Positions 1 to 7,876 of a DNA stretch of 64,000 nucleotides are shown piece after piece (the first letter of the stretch is position 1; each line of letters begins with the position of its first letter). The DNA lies in NCBI GenBank assembly GCA_000955795.1, contig JYOB01000003.1, forward strand, positions 248,001-312,000. The letters run 5' to 3'. The position numbers and the translations under genes were made by a program. The notes beneath the pieces were generated by a model. That model saw only the letters and a list, made by a program, of their open reading frames with translations. It was not told where the DNA came from and made no database searches. The stretch is from Burkholderiaceae bacterium 26 (GTDB taxonomy: Bacteria > Pseudomonadota > Gammaproteobacteria > Burkholderiales > Burkholderiaceae).

Positions 1-338
1 ACCTAAAGAGCGTGATTGCCGATAACACGTCGGCCGCGCGCTTCGTGGTCGGTGGCCGTTCCCGCAATCTGGAGGAGCTGGACCTGCGCACCCTGGGCGT
101 GGTGCTGGAAAAGAATGGCCGCGCTGTCGCCATGGCGGCGGGCGCTGCCGTGCTTGGCTACCCGGCGGCCGCCGTGGCCATGATGGCCAACCACCTCGGC
201 GCACGAGGCCAGGAGATCCCGGCTGGCACCTTCATCATGACCGGCGGCGTGACCGAGGCGATTGCGGTGGCAGCAGGCGACAGCGTATGCGTGCGTTTCC
301 AGGATCTGGGCAACGTGTCGATGCGCTTCGTGAATTGA
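1..338 (+). CDS. C-terminal part of a 2-oxopent-4-enoate hydratase / 4-oxalocrotonate decarboxylase family protein
   Basis: Truncated by the window start; the frame begins at base 3 and stops with TGA at 336-338. The visible 111 residues contain [15 protein letters not shown] near the start, the block [22 protein letters not shown] and the end [15 protein letters not shown], typical of the fumarylacetoacetate-hydrolase-fold enzymes of catechol meta-cleavage. Members either hydrate 2-oxopent-4-enoate (DmpE/XylJ type) or decarboxylate 2-oxo-3-hexenedioate (DmpH/XylI type). The C-terminal FQDLG segment makes me lean to the decarboxylase, but the N-terminal half is missing, so I leave the choice open. 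It is followed 37 bases later by acetaldehyde dehydrogenase, in the same operon. Confidence 0.85.
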   Translation, partial: LKSVIADNTSAARFVVGGRSRNLEELDLRTLGVVLEKNGRAVAMAAGAAVLGYPAAAVAMMANHLGARGQEIPAGTFIMTGGVTEAIAVAAGDSVCVRFQDLGNVSMRFVN

Positions 339-375
339 ATGCCAAGTTGAACATTGCGTATTGGAGACCGCGACC

Positions 376-1311
376 ATGACTCAAAAGATCAAATGCGCCC
401 TGATCGGCCCCGGCAACATTGGCACCGATCTGCTGGCCAAACTGCAGCGCAGCCCCGTGCTGGAACCGGTGTGGATGGTGGGCATCGACCCGGAATCCGA
501 CGGGCTCAAGCGTGCCCGGGAGATGGGCATCAAGACCACGGCAGACGGTGTCGACGGCCTGCTTCCGCACGTGCTGGCCGACGGCGTGCAGATTGCCTTC
601 GACGCCACCAGCGCCTATGTGCATGCGGAGAACTCCCGCAAGCTCAATGCGCTGGGCGTGTTGATGATTGACCTCACACCTGCGGCCATCGGCCCGTATT
701 GCGTGCCGCCGGTCAACCTGAAAGAGCACCTCGGCCGCGCCGAGATGAACGTCAACATGGTGACCTGCGGCGGGCAGGCCACCATCCCGATGGTGGCGGC
801 AGTCAGCCGCGTGCAACCCGTGGCGTATGGCGAGATCGTCGCCACGGTGTCGAGCCGGTCGGTGGGGCCGGGCACCCGCAAGAACATCGACGAATTCACG
901 CGCACCACGGCCGGTGCGGTCGAGCGTGTGGGTGGAGCGAAAAAGGGCAAGGCCATCATCGTCATCAACCCCGCCGAGCCACCGCTGATCATGCGCGATA
1001 CCGTGCATTGCCTGACGGAAACTGAGCCGGATCAGGCGGCCATCACCGCGTCGATCCACGCGATGATCAAAGAGGTGCAGAAGTACGTGCCCGGCTACAA
1101 GCTCGTCAACGGCCCGGTGTTCGACGGCAACCGCGTGAGCGTGTTCCTGGAGGTCGAGGGCCTGGGCGATTACCTGCCCAAGTACGCCGGCAACCTCGAC
1201 ATCATGACCGCCGCCGCCGCGCGCACTGCCGAGATGTTCGCCGAGGAAATCCTCAAGGGTGAACTGACCCTGCGCGCCACCTCGGCCGCCCCCGCCACTG
1301 AAACCGCCTGA
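376..1311 (+). CDS. dmpF: acetaldehyde dehydrogenase (acetylating), meta-cleavage pathway
   Basis: 311 aa. Oxidises acetaldehyde to acetyl-CoA with NAD and CoA. The family works in a channelling complex with the hydroxy-oxovalerate aldolase, encoded 13 bases downstream. The Rossmann motif [11 protein letters not shown] lies at residues 10-20, and the catalytic cysteine is in [12 protein letters not shown] (about Cys131). Length matches the DmpF/BphJ/MhpF family (about 310 aa). ATG at 376 is preferred because GGAG lies about 9 bases upstream; an in-frame TTG at 361 has no such site. The last residues are rich in Ala and Thr and probably flexible. Confidence 0.96.
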   Translation: MTQKIKCALIGPGNIGTDLLAKLQRSPVLEPVWMVGIDPESDGLKRAREMGIKTTADGVDGLLPHVLADGVQIAFDATSAYVHAENSRKLNALGVLMIDLTPAAIGPYCVPPVNLKEHLGRAEMNVNMVTCGGQATIPMVAAVSRVQPVAYGEIVATVSSRSVGPGTRKNIDEFTRTTAGAVERVGGAKKGKAIIVINPAEPPLIMRDTVHCLTETEPDQAAITASIHAMIKEVQKYVPGYKLVNGPVFDGNRVSVFLEVEGLGDYLPKYAGNLDIMTAAAARTAEMFAEEILKGELTLRATSAAPATETA

Positions 1312-1324
1312 CGAGGAGCCTCAC

Positions 1325-2371
1325 ATGACTACGCTGCAAGGCAAGAGCATTACCGTTCACGACATGACGTTGCGCGACGGCATGCACCCCAAGCGTCACC
1401 TGATGACGCTTGAGCAGATGCGCTCCATTGCGCAGGGGCTGGACGCCGCCGGCGTTCCCCTGATTGAAGTCACCCATGGCGACGGCCTGGGCGGCTCATC
1501 GCTCAACTACGGTTTTCCCGCGCACAGTGACGAGGAATACCTGGGTGCCGTCATCCCGCTCATGAAGCAAGCCAAAGTGTCGGCGCTGCTGCTGCCCGGT
1601 ATTGGCACGGTTGACCATCTCAAGATGGCGCGTGAGCTTGGCGTGCATACGATCCGTGTGGCCACGCACTGCACCGAGGCCGATGTCTCGGAGCAGCACA
1701 TCAGCTACGCGCGCAAGCTCGACATGGACACCGTCGGCTTTCTGATGATGGCGCATATGAACAGCCCCGAAGGCTTGGTCAAGCAAGCCAAGCTGATGGA
1801 GAGCTACGGCGCCAACTGCATCTACATCACCGACTCAGCCGGCTACATGCTGCCCGATGACGTGAAGGCGCGCCTTGCCGCCGTGCGCGACGCGCTCAAG
1901 CCTGAGACCGAACTGGGTTTTCATGGCCACCACAACCTGGCCATGGGCATCGCCAACTCCATTACCGCGATCGAATGTGGTGCCACGCGCATCGATGCGG
2001 CTGCAGCGGGGCTGGGAGCCGGTGCGGGCAATACGCCAATGGAGGTGCTGGTGGCGGTGTGCGACCGCATGGGCATCAAGACCGGCGTGGATGTTTGGAA
2101 GATTCAGGACGTGGCTGAAGACCTTGTGGTGCCCATCATGGATTTCCCCATCCGCATCGACCGCGACGCGCTCACGCTGGGCTATGCCGGTGTGTACGGC
2201 AGCTTCCTGCTGTTCGCCAAACGTGCAGAAAAGAAGTACGGCGTACCGGCCCGTGATCTGCTGGTCGAACTCGGCCGGCGCGGCATGGTGGGCGGTCAGG
2301 AAGACATGATCGAGGACACGGCACTCACCATGGCTCGTCAGCGCGGCATCCTTGCAGCGCAGGCGGCCTGA
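1325..2371 (+). CDS. dmpG: 4-hydroxy-2-oxovalerate aldolase
   Basis: 348 aa. Splits 4-hydroxy-2-oxopentanoate into pyruvate and acetaldehyde; the aldehyde passes to the partner dehydrogenase. It is a HMGL-like TIM-barrel aldolase needing a divalent metal. [14 protein letters not shown] near the N-terminus holds the conserved Arg-Asp pair, and [11 protein letters not shown] holds the two metal-binding histidines. The C-terminal segment ([23 protein letters not shown]) is the communication domain shared by DmpG and BphI. GAGGAG lies just before the start ATG. Third gene of the meta-cleavage operon. Confidence 0.96.
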   Translation: MTTLQGKSITVHDMTLRDGMHPKRHLMTLEQMRSIAQGLDAAGVPLIEVTHGDGLGGSSLNYGFPAHSDEEYLGAVIPLMKQAKVSALLLPGIGTVDHLKMARELGVHTIRVATHCTEADVSEQHISYARKLDMDTVGFLMMAHMNSPEGLVKQAKLMESYGANCIYITDSAGYMLPDDVKARLAAVRDALKPETELGFHGHHNLAMGIANSITAIECGATRIDAAAAGLGAGAGNTPMEVLVAVCDRMGIKTGVDVWKIQDVAEDLVVPIMDFPIRIDRDALTLGYAGVYGSFLLFAKRAEKKYGVPARDLLVELGRRGMVGGQEDMIEDTALTMARQRGILAAQAA

Positions 2372-2408
2372 GTATCGCCGGCCATTGCAAATACCGAGGA
2401 GGAAAGCC

Positions 2409-2600
2409 ATGCCTTTTGCACAGATTTACATGATCGAAGGTCGCACGACCGAACAGAAGCGCGCCGTGATCGACAAGGTCACGGCTGCCCTTGTCGAGGC
2501 GACAGGTGCTCCGAAGGAGAACGTCCGCGTATGGATCCACGATGTGCCAAAGGAGAACTGGGGCATTGCGGGCGTGTCGGCGAAGGATCTGGGGCGGTAG
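2409..2600 (+). CDS. dmpI: 2-hydroxymuconate (4-oxalocrotonate) tautomerase
   Basis: 63 aa including Met, the usual 4-OT length; the active protein would start at Pro after Met removal. It isomerises 2-hydroxymuconate to 2-oxo-3-hexenedioate in the oxalocrotonate branch of catechol cleavage. Pro1 (catalytic base), Arg11 and Arg39 (substrate binding) are at the expected mature positions. The hydrophobic residue at position 50, Phe in the classical Pseudomonas enzyme, is Trp here (KENWGIAG). A strong GAGGAGGAAA ribosome site precedes the ATG. Last recognisable gene of the operon. Confidence 0.93.
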   Translation: MPFAQIYMIEGRTTEQKRAVIDKVTAALVEATGAPKENVRVWIHDVPKENWGIAGVSAKDLGR

Positions 2601-2833
2601 CTCAGCTGTCCTAGGCACCCAGGATTTGGCAGCCGCAGCAAAAAGAGCACGTCACGACGACTACGAAAACCGGAACTGATCTTTCTACCGTGACCATCGA
2701 GAGCCGAGTGCAGGTGATTGTGAGAGCGATTTCACTGGCGAAATTCTCGATGGCAGACAGGGCGGACGTTGACGGGTGATTTAGCGAGAATGCCCCCCGC
2801 ATGTCGCTCGCGGCTCCGGCCGCGATGGATATG

Positions 2834-2871
2834 AAAAACCCCCGGCAGCTTCGGCTGACCGGGGTTTTTTT
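2834..2871. terminator. Rho-independent terminator, probably bidirectional
   Basis: Stem CCCCGGCAGC, loop TTCG, then GCTG-A-CCGGGG followed by seven T. The other strand reads a similar stem followed by five T. It can end the meta-cleavage operon from the left and a minus-strand transcript carrying the small ORF at 3016-3210 from the right. Confidence 0.85.
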
Positions 2872-3015
2872 ATTTCAAGCCGCAACCGACCGTCTGCAGA
2901 TGCTCGCAGGCTTGACCGGTTCGTACTCTCAAAAGGGCGGGCGAGCCCCAACAAGCCCCAACGCCGATGCTGCAACAAGGGCGTCGCGGCCCATGCGCTG
3001 GGCCTCGCCCATCGA

Positions 3016-3195
3016 TCAGCTGGGTTGTTCGGGATGTTCTGGCGAGTCCGTCGTGCTCGTTGCGGCATGTTTGATGCCTGCGGCGCGCGCGGACAGGGCA
3101 CGCAAAAAATCACGCGCAGCGCCAACACCTTTCTGATATTCGGTGAGCGAATCGCCAGCCGGGGAATCGGCGGATTGGGAGATCGAGCGGGTCAC
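3016..3195 (-). CDS. hypothetical small protein, 59 aa (64 aa if ATG at 3210 is used)
   Basis: Not a family I recognise. The GTG start at 3195 has AAGAGGA about six bases upstream, the better ribosome site; an in-frame ATG at 3210 lacks one. Read from GTG, the protein begins VTRSISQSADSPAGDSLTEY, has a central amphipathic segment YQKGVGAARDFLRALSARAA, and ends in a Ser/Thr/Pro-rich tail SPEHPEQPS. There is no membrane segment or signal peptide. It lies alone, downstream of the structured segment 3246-3430 on the same strand, with a terminator at 2834-2871. Ordinary coding composition and a proper ribosome site argue it is real, but this is inference. Confidence 0.4.
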   Translation of the reverse strand: MTRSISQSADSPAGDSLTEYQKGVGAARDFLRALSARAAGIKHAATSTTDSPEHPEQPS

Positions 3196-3245
3196 GGCAT
3201 TCCTCTTCATCTGATGAACGGAACCGCGCCCAACCCTTGGGGGAG

Positions 3246-3430
3246 GGGTGGGCGAGCACAGGCAAGGTGGAAAACCGATGCGTAACAGTCGGCGCGGCCG
3301 AAGCCGCTCATGCCTGGCTCGCCCCAGGAGGGAGACGAAGCCAAGCCATAGCAATCGAGGGCAAGAACCTATGCTCGGTTCTCACCCGTTACGCACGAGG
3401 TTTCCACACCTCGATCGCTTCCTCTATGGC
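3246..3430. ncRNA. candidate structured RNA or leader of unknown class
   Basis: Dense complementarity. TGCGTAAC (3279-3286) is perfectly complementary to GTTACGCA (3388-3395), and the flanks GGTGGAAAACC (3266-3276) and TTTCCACACC (3401-3410) extend the match imperfectly. Competing local stems are GGGCGAGC/GCTCGCCC (about 3249-3256 with 3316-3323), GCGGC-CGAA-GCCGC (about 3294-3306), GAACC/GGTTC (3365-3369 with 3377-3381) and CCATAG...ATCGAGG with CCTCGAT...CTATGG (3346-3360 with 3409-3429). I could not match it to tmRNA, RNase P, SRP, 6S or a known riboswitch. Either strand could be transcribed; on the minus strand it would be the leader of the small ORF. Confidence 0.4.
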
Positions 3431-3601
3431 ACTGAAAGCGACGGCGCAGAGTGTACTGATGGCCGCTTCGTCTGAGCAGGGGCGAAACTATAAATCAGAA
3501 TTTGCTGACGACTGGCACCAAACCTTGTGGTGAGGCGGCTGCGCGGGGGGCCAGCCGAGCCGGGTCCACGAATCTTTACGGTTTTGGCTTGCCGGCGGCG
3601 C

Positions 3602-3615
3602 TTGATGACCGTCAA
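3602..3615. promoter_or_regulatory. FNR/ANR-type box upstream of the cyd operon
   Basis: TTGATGACCGTCAA is one base off the consensus TTGAT-N4-ATCAA bound by FNR/ANR oxygen regulators. It is centred about 95 bases before cydP, a plausible place for oxygen control of a cytochrome bd operon. No matching -10/-35 pair was confidently assigned. Confidence 0.55.
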
Positions 3616-3703
3616 GAAACAACAGCAACGGTTTGTCACTTCTTCCATCCATGACTAGACTGGATCACATGTGACTTTCTTTGCCACCGGCGGAACCCCG
3701 CCG

Positions 3704-3916
3704 ATGGCATCGACGCGCGCCAAGTCTCGTCCGCCCGTGAACCCCAACGACCGCCGACTCCTCCGCCACCTGCTCATCGTCGTCGCCATCAAGCTGGTGG
3801 CGCTGAGCGCGCTGTGGTGGGTGTTTGTGCGTGACCACCGGGTGCCGGTCGACGCCGAGCGGGCCGCTGATCGCCTGATCGTGACACCGTCAGCAGTGCA
3901 GGGAGGACAACCGTGA
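3704..3916 (+). CDS. cydP: small membrane protein of the cytochrome bd operon, CydP-like
   Basis: 70 aa with one membrane helix, HLLIVVAIKLVALSALWWVFV (about residues 21-41), flanked by basic residues (RAKSRPPVNPNDRRLLR before it) and a short periplasmic tail. Small single-helix proteins of this type precede cydA in many beta/gamma-proteobacteria and are annotated as the oxidase small subunit CydP. The stop overlaps the cydA GTG by 4 bases (GTGA), indicating translational coupling. ATG 3704 is chosen over an in-frame GTG at 3671 because the extra residues look non-coding; neither start has a convincing ribosome site. Confidence 0.7.
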   Translation: MASTRAKSRPPVNPNDRRLLRHLLIVVAIKLVALSALWWVFVRDHRVPVDAERAADRLIVTPSAVQGGQP

Positions 3917-5469
3917 TTTCCGAACATCTCGTCGATCTGTCCCGGCTGCAGTTCGCAGCCACGGCGATGTACCACTTCCTGTTCGTGCCGCTCACGCTGG
4001 GCATGGTCTGGCTGCTGGTCATCATGGAAAGCGTCTACGTGATGACCAACAAGGTCATCTGGAAAGACATGACGCGCTTCTGGGGCAAGCTGTTCGGCAT
4101 CAACTTTGCGCTGGGCGTGACGACGGGCATCACGCTCGAATTCCAGTTCGGCACCAACTGGGCGTACTACTCGCACTACGTGGGCGACGTCTTTGGTGCG
4201 CCGCTGGCCATCGAAGGGCTGATGGCGTTCTTTCTGGAATCCACCTTTATCGGCCTGTTCTTCTTCGGGTGGGATCGCCTTTCCAAGACGCAGCACTTGC
4301 TGGTGACGACGCTGATGGCGATCGGCACCAATCTTTCCGCGCTGTGGATTCTCATCGCCAACGGCTGGATGCAGAACCCGGTCGGCGCCGAATTCAACTG
4401 GCAGACCATGCGTATGGAGATGCACGACTTCTGGGCCGTGGTCTTCAACCCGATCGCGCAGGCCAAGTTCGTGCATACCGTGTCGGCGGGTTACGTGACG
4501 GGCGCGATGTTCGTGCTGTCGATTTCGAGCTGGTACTTGCTGCGCGGCCGCGATGTGGAATTCGCGCGGCGCAGCTTTCGCGTGGCGGCAGCGTTCGGCC
4601 TGGCCAGCGTGTGCTCCGTGATCGTGCTGGGCGATGAGTCCGGTTACACCGTGGGCGAAGCGCAGCAAACCAAGATGGCCGCCATCGAGGCCATGTGGGA
4701 GACCGAGCCCGCGCCGGCCAGCTTCAACGTGATTGCGTCGATCAACCAGCGCGAGCAGAAGAACGACTGGGCAGTCGAGATTCCGTGGGTGATGGGGCTG
4801 ATCGGCACGCGCTCGGTGTCCAAGCAGATTCCGGGCATCCACGAGATCAAGGCGCGCAATCGCGGCCGAATCATGAGCGGTATCGAGGCTGTGGCCGCGC
4901 TGGAAACGGTGCGCCAGCACCCCGGCGATGCGGCGGCGCTCCAGACCCTGCAGATCCATCAGCAAGACCTGGGTTTTGGCCTGCTGCTCAAGAAGTACGT
5001 GACCGACGTGCGGCAAGCCACGCCCGAGATGATCGACAAGGCTGTCGACGATACCGTGCCGCGCGTGTGGCCGATGTTCTGGGGTTTTCGCGTGATGGTC
5101 GGGCTTGGCTTCCTGATGTTGGCGCTGTTTGGCCTGTCGTTCTGGAGCACGTTGCGGCCGCAGCGCAAGGCACCGGCATGGCTGCTGCGCTGTGCGCTGT
5201 GGATGCTGCCCGCACCCTGGATCGCCATCGAGCTGGGTTGGGTGGTGGCGGAGTATGGGCGTCAGCCGTGGACCATCTACGGCGTGCTGCCCACGCATCT
5301 GAGTGTGTCGACGTTGAGTGAGGCCAGCCTGTATGGGTCGCTGGCGGGCTTCATCGGTTTCTACACGCTGCTGCTGATGGTTGAGATGTACCTGATGATC
5401 CGCTTCGCGCGTCAGGGGCCGGGCAGCCTCGGCACTGGCCGCTACGATTTCGAAGCCGCCCACGCTTGA
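3913..5469 (+). CDS. cydA: cytochrome bd ubiquinol oxidase subunit I
   Basis: 518 aa integral membrane protein carrying the quinol site and haems b558, b595 and d of the proton-non-pumping terminal oxidase. His21 (TAMYHFLF) corresponds to E. coli His19, and FRVMVGLGF holds the methionine ligand of b558. GDESGYTVGEAQQTKMAAIE followed by WETEPAPASF is the Q-loop of the long, E. coli-like type, and GRQPW is the family signature. The GTG start has GGGAGGA upstream and overlaps cydP. The ending EAAHA is cytoplasmic. Context with cydB, cydX and ybgE is complete. Confidence 0.97.
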   Translation: MISEHLVDLSRLQFAATAMYHFLFVPLTLGMVWLLVIMESVYVMTNKVIWKDMTRFWGKLFGINFALGVTTGITLEFQFGTNWAYYSHYVGDVFGAPLAIEGLMAFFLESTFIGLFFFGWDRLSKTQHLLVTTLMAIGTNLSALWILIANGWMQNPVGAEFNWQTMRMEMHDFWAVVFNPIAQAKFVHTVSAGYVTGAMFVLSISSWYLLRGRDVEFARRSFRVAAAFGLASVCSVIVLGDESGYTVGEAQQTKMAAIEAMWETEPAPASFNVIASINQREQKNDWAVEIPWVMGLIGTRSVSKQIPGIHEIKARNRGRIMSGIEAVAALETVRQHPGDAAALQTLQIHQQDLGFGLLLKKYVTDVRQATPEMIDKAVDDTVPRVWPMFWGFRVMVGLGFLMLALFGLSFWSTLRPQRKAPAWLLRCALWMLPAPWIAIELGWVVAEYGRQPWTIYGVLPTHLSVSTLSEASLYGSLAGFIGFYTLLLMVEMYLMIRFARQGPGSLGTGRYDFEAAHA

Positions 5470-5479
5470 GGAGAACGCC

Positions 5480-6622
5480 ATGTTCGACTACCCAACCCTC
5501 AAGGTCATTTGGTGGCTGCTCATCGGCGTATTGCTGATCGGCTTTGCCATCATGGACGGACACGACATGGGCGTCGGCACGCTGCTGCCCTTTGTCGGCA
5601 AGACCGACGACGAGCGCCGCGTGATGATCAACACCATCGGCCCGCACTGGGACGGCAACCAGGTCTGGTTCATTACGGGCGGCGGCGCCATCTTTGCCGC
5701 GTGGCCGCTGGTGTATGCCACCGCGTTCAGCGGGTTCTACTGGGCGATGCTGGCCGTGCTGTGGGCGCTGTTTTTCCGGCCGGTCGGGTTTGACTACCGG
5801 AGCAAGATCCAGAACGCCACGTGGCGCAACGTGTGGGACGTGGGCCTCTTCATCGGGGGCGCGGTGCCGCCGCTCATCTTTGGCGTGGCGTTCGGCAACC
5901 TGCTGCAGGGCGTGCCGTTCCACTTCGACAACTTCATGGTGGTGACGTACACCGGCACGTTCTGGCAACTGCTGAATCCGTTTGCCATCCTGACGGGCGT
6001 GGTGTCGAGCGCGATGATCACCATGCATGGCGGCATCTACCTCGCCCACCGGACGGAGGGCGCTGTCCAGGAGCGCGCCACCAATGCTGCCACTGGCGCG
6101 GCCATCGTCGCGGTGGTGGCGTTTATTGCGGCCGGTGTGTGGTTGCACGCGGGCAGCATCGAAGGCTACATCATCACATCGGCCATCGACCCCGCCGGAC
6201 TTGCCAACCCAATGGCCAAGACCGTGGCACGCTCGGCGGATGCATGGTGGCGCAATTATCAGGCGCAGCCGTTGCTGTGGGCGCTGCCGGCAATTGGCGT
6301 GATTGGCCCGCTACTGGCCGTGGTGCTGTCGCGGGCGGGGCGCACGCTTACTGCGTTCGTGCTGTCGTCGCTGGGGCTGGCGGGCATCATCACGACGGCC
6401 GGGGCTTCGATGTTCCCGTTCGTGCTGCCTTCGTCCAGCATGCCCGGCGCCAGCCTCACGGTGTGGGACAGCGTTTCCAGCCACTTCACGCTTGGCCTGA
6501 TGTTCTGGGCGGCGATCATCTTCACGCCCATCATCATCGCCTACACAAGCTGGTGCTACCGCGTGATGCGCGGCAAGGTGACGGTCGAGCACATCCGCGC
6601 CAACGAGCACTCGACTTACTAA
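5480..6622 (+). CDS. cydB: cytochrome bd ubiquinol oxidase subunit II
   Basis: 380 aa, multi-spanning. Pairs with CydA to form the bd oxidase. The N-terminus MFDYPTLKVIWWLLIGVLLI, followed by GFAIMDGHDMGVGTLLPF, is the CydB signature, and the conserved NQVWFITGGGAIFAAWP follows. Length fits the family (about 380 aa). A GAGGAGAA ribosome site lies in the 10-base gap after cydA. It ends in a cytoplasmic tail after the last helix (FWAAIIFTPIIIAYTSW). Confidence 0.97.
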   Translation: MFDYPTLKVIWWLLIGVLLIGFAIMDGHDMGVGTLLPFVGKTDDERRVMINTIGPHWDGNQVWFITGGGAIFAAWPLVYATAFSGFYWAMLAVLWALFFRPVGFDYRSKIQNATWRNVWDVGLFIGGAVPPLIFGVAFGNLLQGVPFHFDNFMVVTYTGTFWQLLNPFAILTGVVSSAMITMHGGIYLAHRTEGAVQERATNAATGAAIVAVVAFIAAGVWLHAGSIEGYIITSAIDPAGLANPMAKTVARSADAWWRNYQAQPLLWALPAIGVIGPLLAVVLSRAGRTLTAFVLSSLGLAGIITTAGASMFPFVLPSSSMPGASLTVWDSVSSHFTLGLMFWAAIIFTPIIIAYTSWCYRVMRGKVTVEHIRANEHSTY

Positions 6623-6645
6623 CCACGGCACAGGAGAGCAAATCC

Positions 6646-6774
6646 ATGTGGTACTTCAGTTGGGTCCTGGGTGTCGGCTTTGCTGTGCTGCTGGCGGTGC
6701 TCAATGCAATGTGGGGTGAGGTAAGCGACGACCGCGCCGCCAACGCGAACAGTCCGAACCCAGAGCGCGAATGA
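6646..6774 (+). CDS. cydX: cytochrome bd oxidase small subunit CydX
   Basis: 42 aa. The N-terminal motif MWYFSWVLGVGFAVLLAVLN is the classic CydX single helix, which binds next to CydA and stabilises the haem groups. The tail EVSDDRAANANSPNPERE is polar. A GGAG ribosome site (CAGGAGAG) lies about 10 bases before ATG. The stop overlaps the ybgE start (ATGA). Genes this short are easily missed. Confidence 0.92.
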   Translation: MWYFSWVLGVGFAVLLAVLNAMWGEVSDDRAANANSPNPERE

Positions 6775-7058
6775 GCACAGCGAACGTGAGCACCACCGAC
6801 AAGCCGCGCATCCACGCCGCCAGCCTGGCAGCCGGGTTGCTCGTGATGGCGGTGGGCACGGTGTATCCGTACATCCTCGCCAATCACGACGGGCATGCCG
6901 ACCACGGTCTTGCCGTGCTGCTGTTCTGGGCGATGAGCGCGGGGCTGGTGCGGGGTGTGGGGTTTGTTCCGCGCAACAAGGTCTGGCGCGTGCTGTTTTC
7001 CGGGTGGGCCTGCGCGCTGGCCCTGACGCTGTTCGGGGTGCTGCGCGCCTTTGGGTAG
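6771..7058 (+). CDS. ybgE: cyd operon protein YbgE
   Basis: 95 aa with three predicted membrane helices: AASLAAGLLVMAVGTVYPYI, GLAVLLFWAMSAGLVRGVGF and VLFSGWACALALTLFGVLRA. This is the YbgE family found at the end of cyd operons; its biochemical role is unclear. The pattern FVPRNKVWRVLFSG fits the family. ATG overlaps the cydX stop, so expression is coupled. It is the last gene before the inverted repeat at 7065-7177. Confidence 0.8.
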   Translation: MSTANVSTTDKPRIHAASLAAGLLVMAVGTVYPYILANHDGHADHGLAVLLFWAMSAGLVRGVGFVPRNKVWRVLFSGWACALALTLFGVLRAFG

Positions 7059-7064
7059 CGCCTT

Positions 7065-7177
7065 AGAGTCGCTAACAAAACCTTCCTGGCGTCGTTGCTC
7101 CTCCTTGCCCTACCTTTGTACTGTCTGCGTCGTCGCGCCTAGCCAGGACCGCTGCGCTAGGTTTTGTTAGCGACTCT
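7065..7177. repeat. 113-bp inverted-repeat element (REP/BIME-like)
   Basis: Left arm 7065-7083 and right arm 7159-7177 are perfect 19-bp inverted copies (AGAGTCGCTAACAAAACCT and its complement), and an inner pair CCTGGC (7085-7090)/GCCAGG (7142-7147) lies inside. The spacer holds no ORF. It lies between the convergent genes ybgE and DUF4126, and the last base of the right arm begins the DUF4126 stop codon. It could form a long hairpin in RNA and act as a shared transcription end. I think similar elements recur in Ralstonia genomes, but that needs a search. Confidence 0.75.
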
Positions 7178-7797
7178 TAGCGCGGCAGCCGGGTGGTACC
7201 GGCCGGCGGCGGTTCAGACGAACGCCCGCGCAGGGCATTCCGCAGGCGCCGCACGCCGCGCCACAGCTTGGGCAGTAACCACACCGATACCAACAGCAGC
7301 AGCCCCAGCACCACCAAAAACGCAACTGGCAGGAAAAATGCCATCAGCAAACCACCGCTGGCGGCCACGTCTTCACTGAACGACGCCACCCAGTTCGAGA
7401 ACGGTTCCGGCGACGTATTGATCAGCGCGCGCGTGCCGGCCTTGGTGGCATGTGCCGTGCCGGCCAGCGTCCCGCCAATCAGTCCTGCAGCCACCATCCA
7501 TTGCGGATCGAGCTGCCCGAATGCGGCCGCAGCCAGAATCGCGCCCGCAGGCACGCGGATGAAGGTCTGGATGCCATCCCACACGGAATCGAAACCGGGA
7601 ATCTTGTCGGCGAGGAATTCCGCCACGGCCAGCACGCCGGCCAAGCCGATCACCCACCACGATTCCAGCATCTGCAGGCCGGGCGGCAAATGCAGCCAAC
7701 CCGTGCGGCCGAGCACGCCGGCAGCAAATACGGCCAGATAGAGGCGGAATCCGCTGGTCCAGGACAGCCCGGCGGCCAGCGCGGCGGTTTCCAGCAT
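7177..7797 (-). CDS. DUF4126 family membrane protein
   Basis: 206 aa. Starts MLETAALAAGLSWTSGFRLY, includes AEFLADKIPGFDSVWDGIQTFIRVPAGAIL and GTLAGTAHATKAGTRALINTSPEPFSN, hallmarks of DUF4126. It then has two adjacent helices (GGLLMAFFLPVAFLVVLGLL, LVSVWLLP) and a basic, Pro-rich tail. About five membrane segments in all. Function unknown. Its TAA stop is partly formed by the right arm of the repeat element. Confidence 0.8.
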   Translation of the reverse strand: MLETAALAAGLSWTSGFRLYLAVFAAGVLGRTGWLHLPPGLQMLESWWVIGLAGVLAVAEFLADKIPGFDSVWDGIQTFIRVPAGAILAAAAFGQLDPQWMVAAGLIGGTLAGTAHATKAGTRALINTSPEPFSNWVASFSEDVAASGGLLMAFFLPVAFLVVLGLLLLVSVWLLPKLWRGVRRLRNALRGRSSEPPPAGTTRLPR

Positions 7798-7876
7798 GAG
7801 GCTCCCTCGGGGCGTGGAAGACAGGCAAACGGTCAGTCGATATTGCAGTGTAGTGCGCGCTTGCCTGCGCCGCGGC

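Larger units (their letters stand above)
2601..3703. other. 1.1-kb intergenic region: terminator, small ORF, structured segment, FNR box
   Basis: Between dmpI and cydP. From dmpI to about 2830 I recognise no gene. A strong hairpin with T-runs on both sides sits at 2834-2871, a small minus-strand ORF at 3016-3210, a strongly self-complementary stretch at about 3246-3430, and an FNR/ANR-like dyad at 3602-3615. The parts are listed separately. Confidence 0.7.

Noticed and set aside
2687-2779. Small GTG-initiated ORF in the gap after dmpI
   Set aside because: No ribosome site; about 30 codons; nothing distinguishes it from chance.
3246-3430. Naming the structured segment as 6S RNA or a riboswitch
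   Set aside because: Some stem patterns look 6S-like, but I could not match the conserved central bubble or any ligand-binding core, so it stays unnamed.
3655-5481. 608-codon open frame opposite cydA
   Set aside because: Same mirror-frame effect; no plausible start site or domain.
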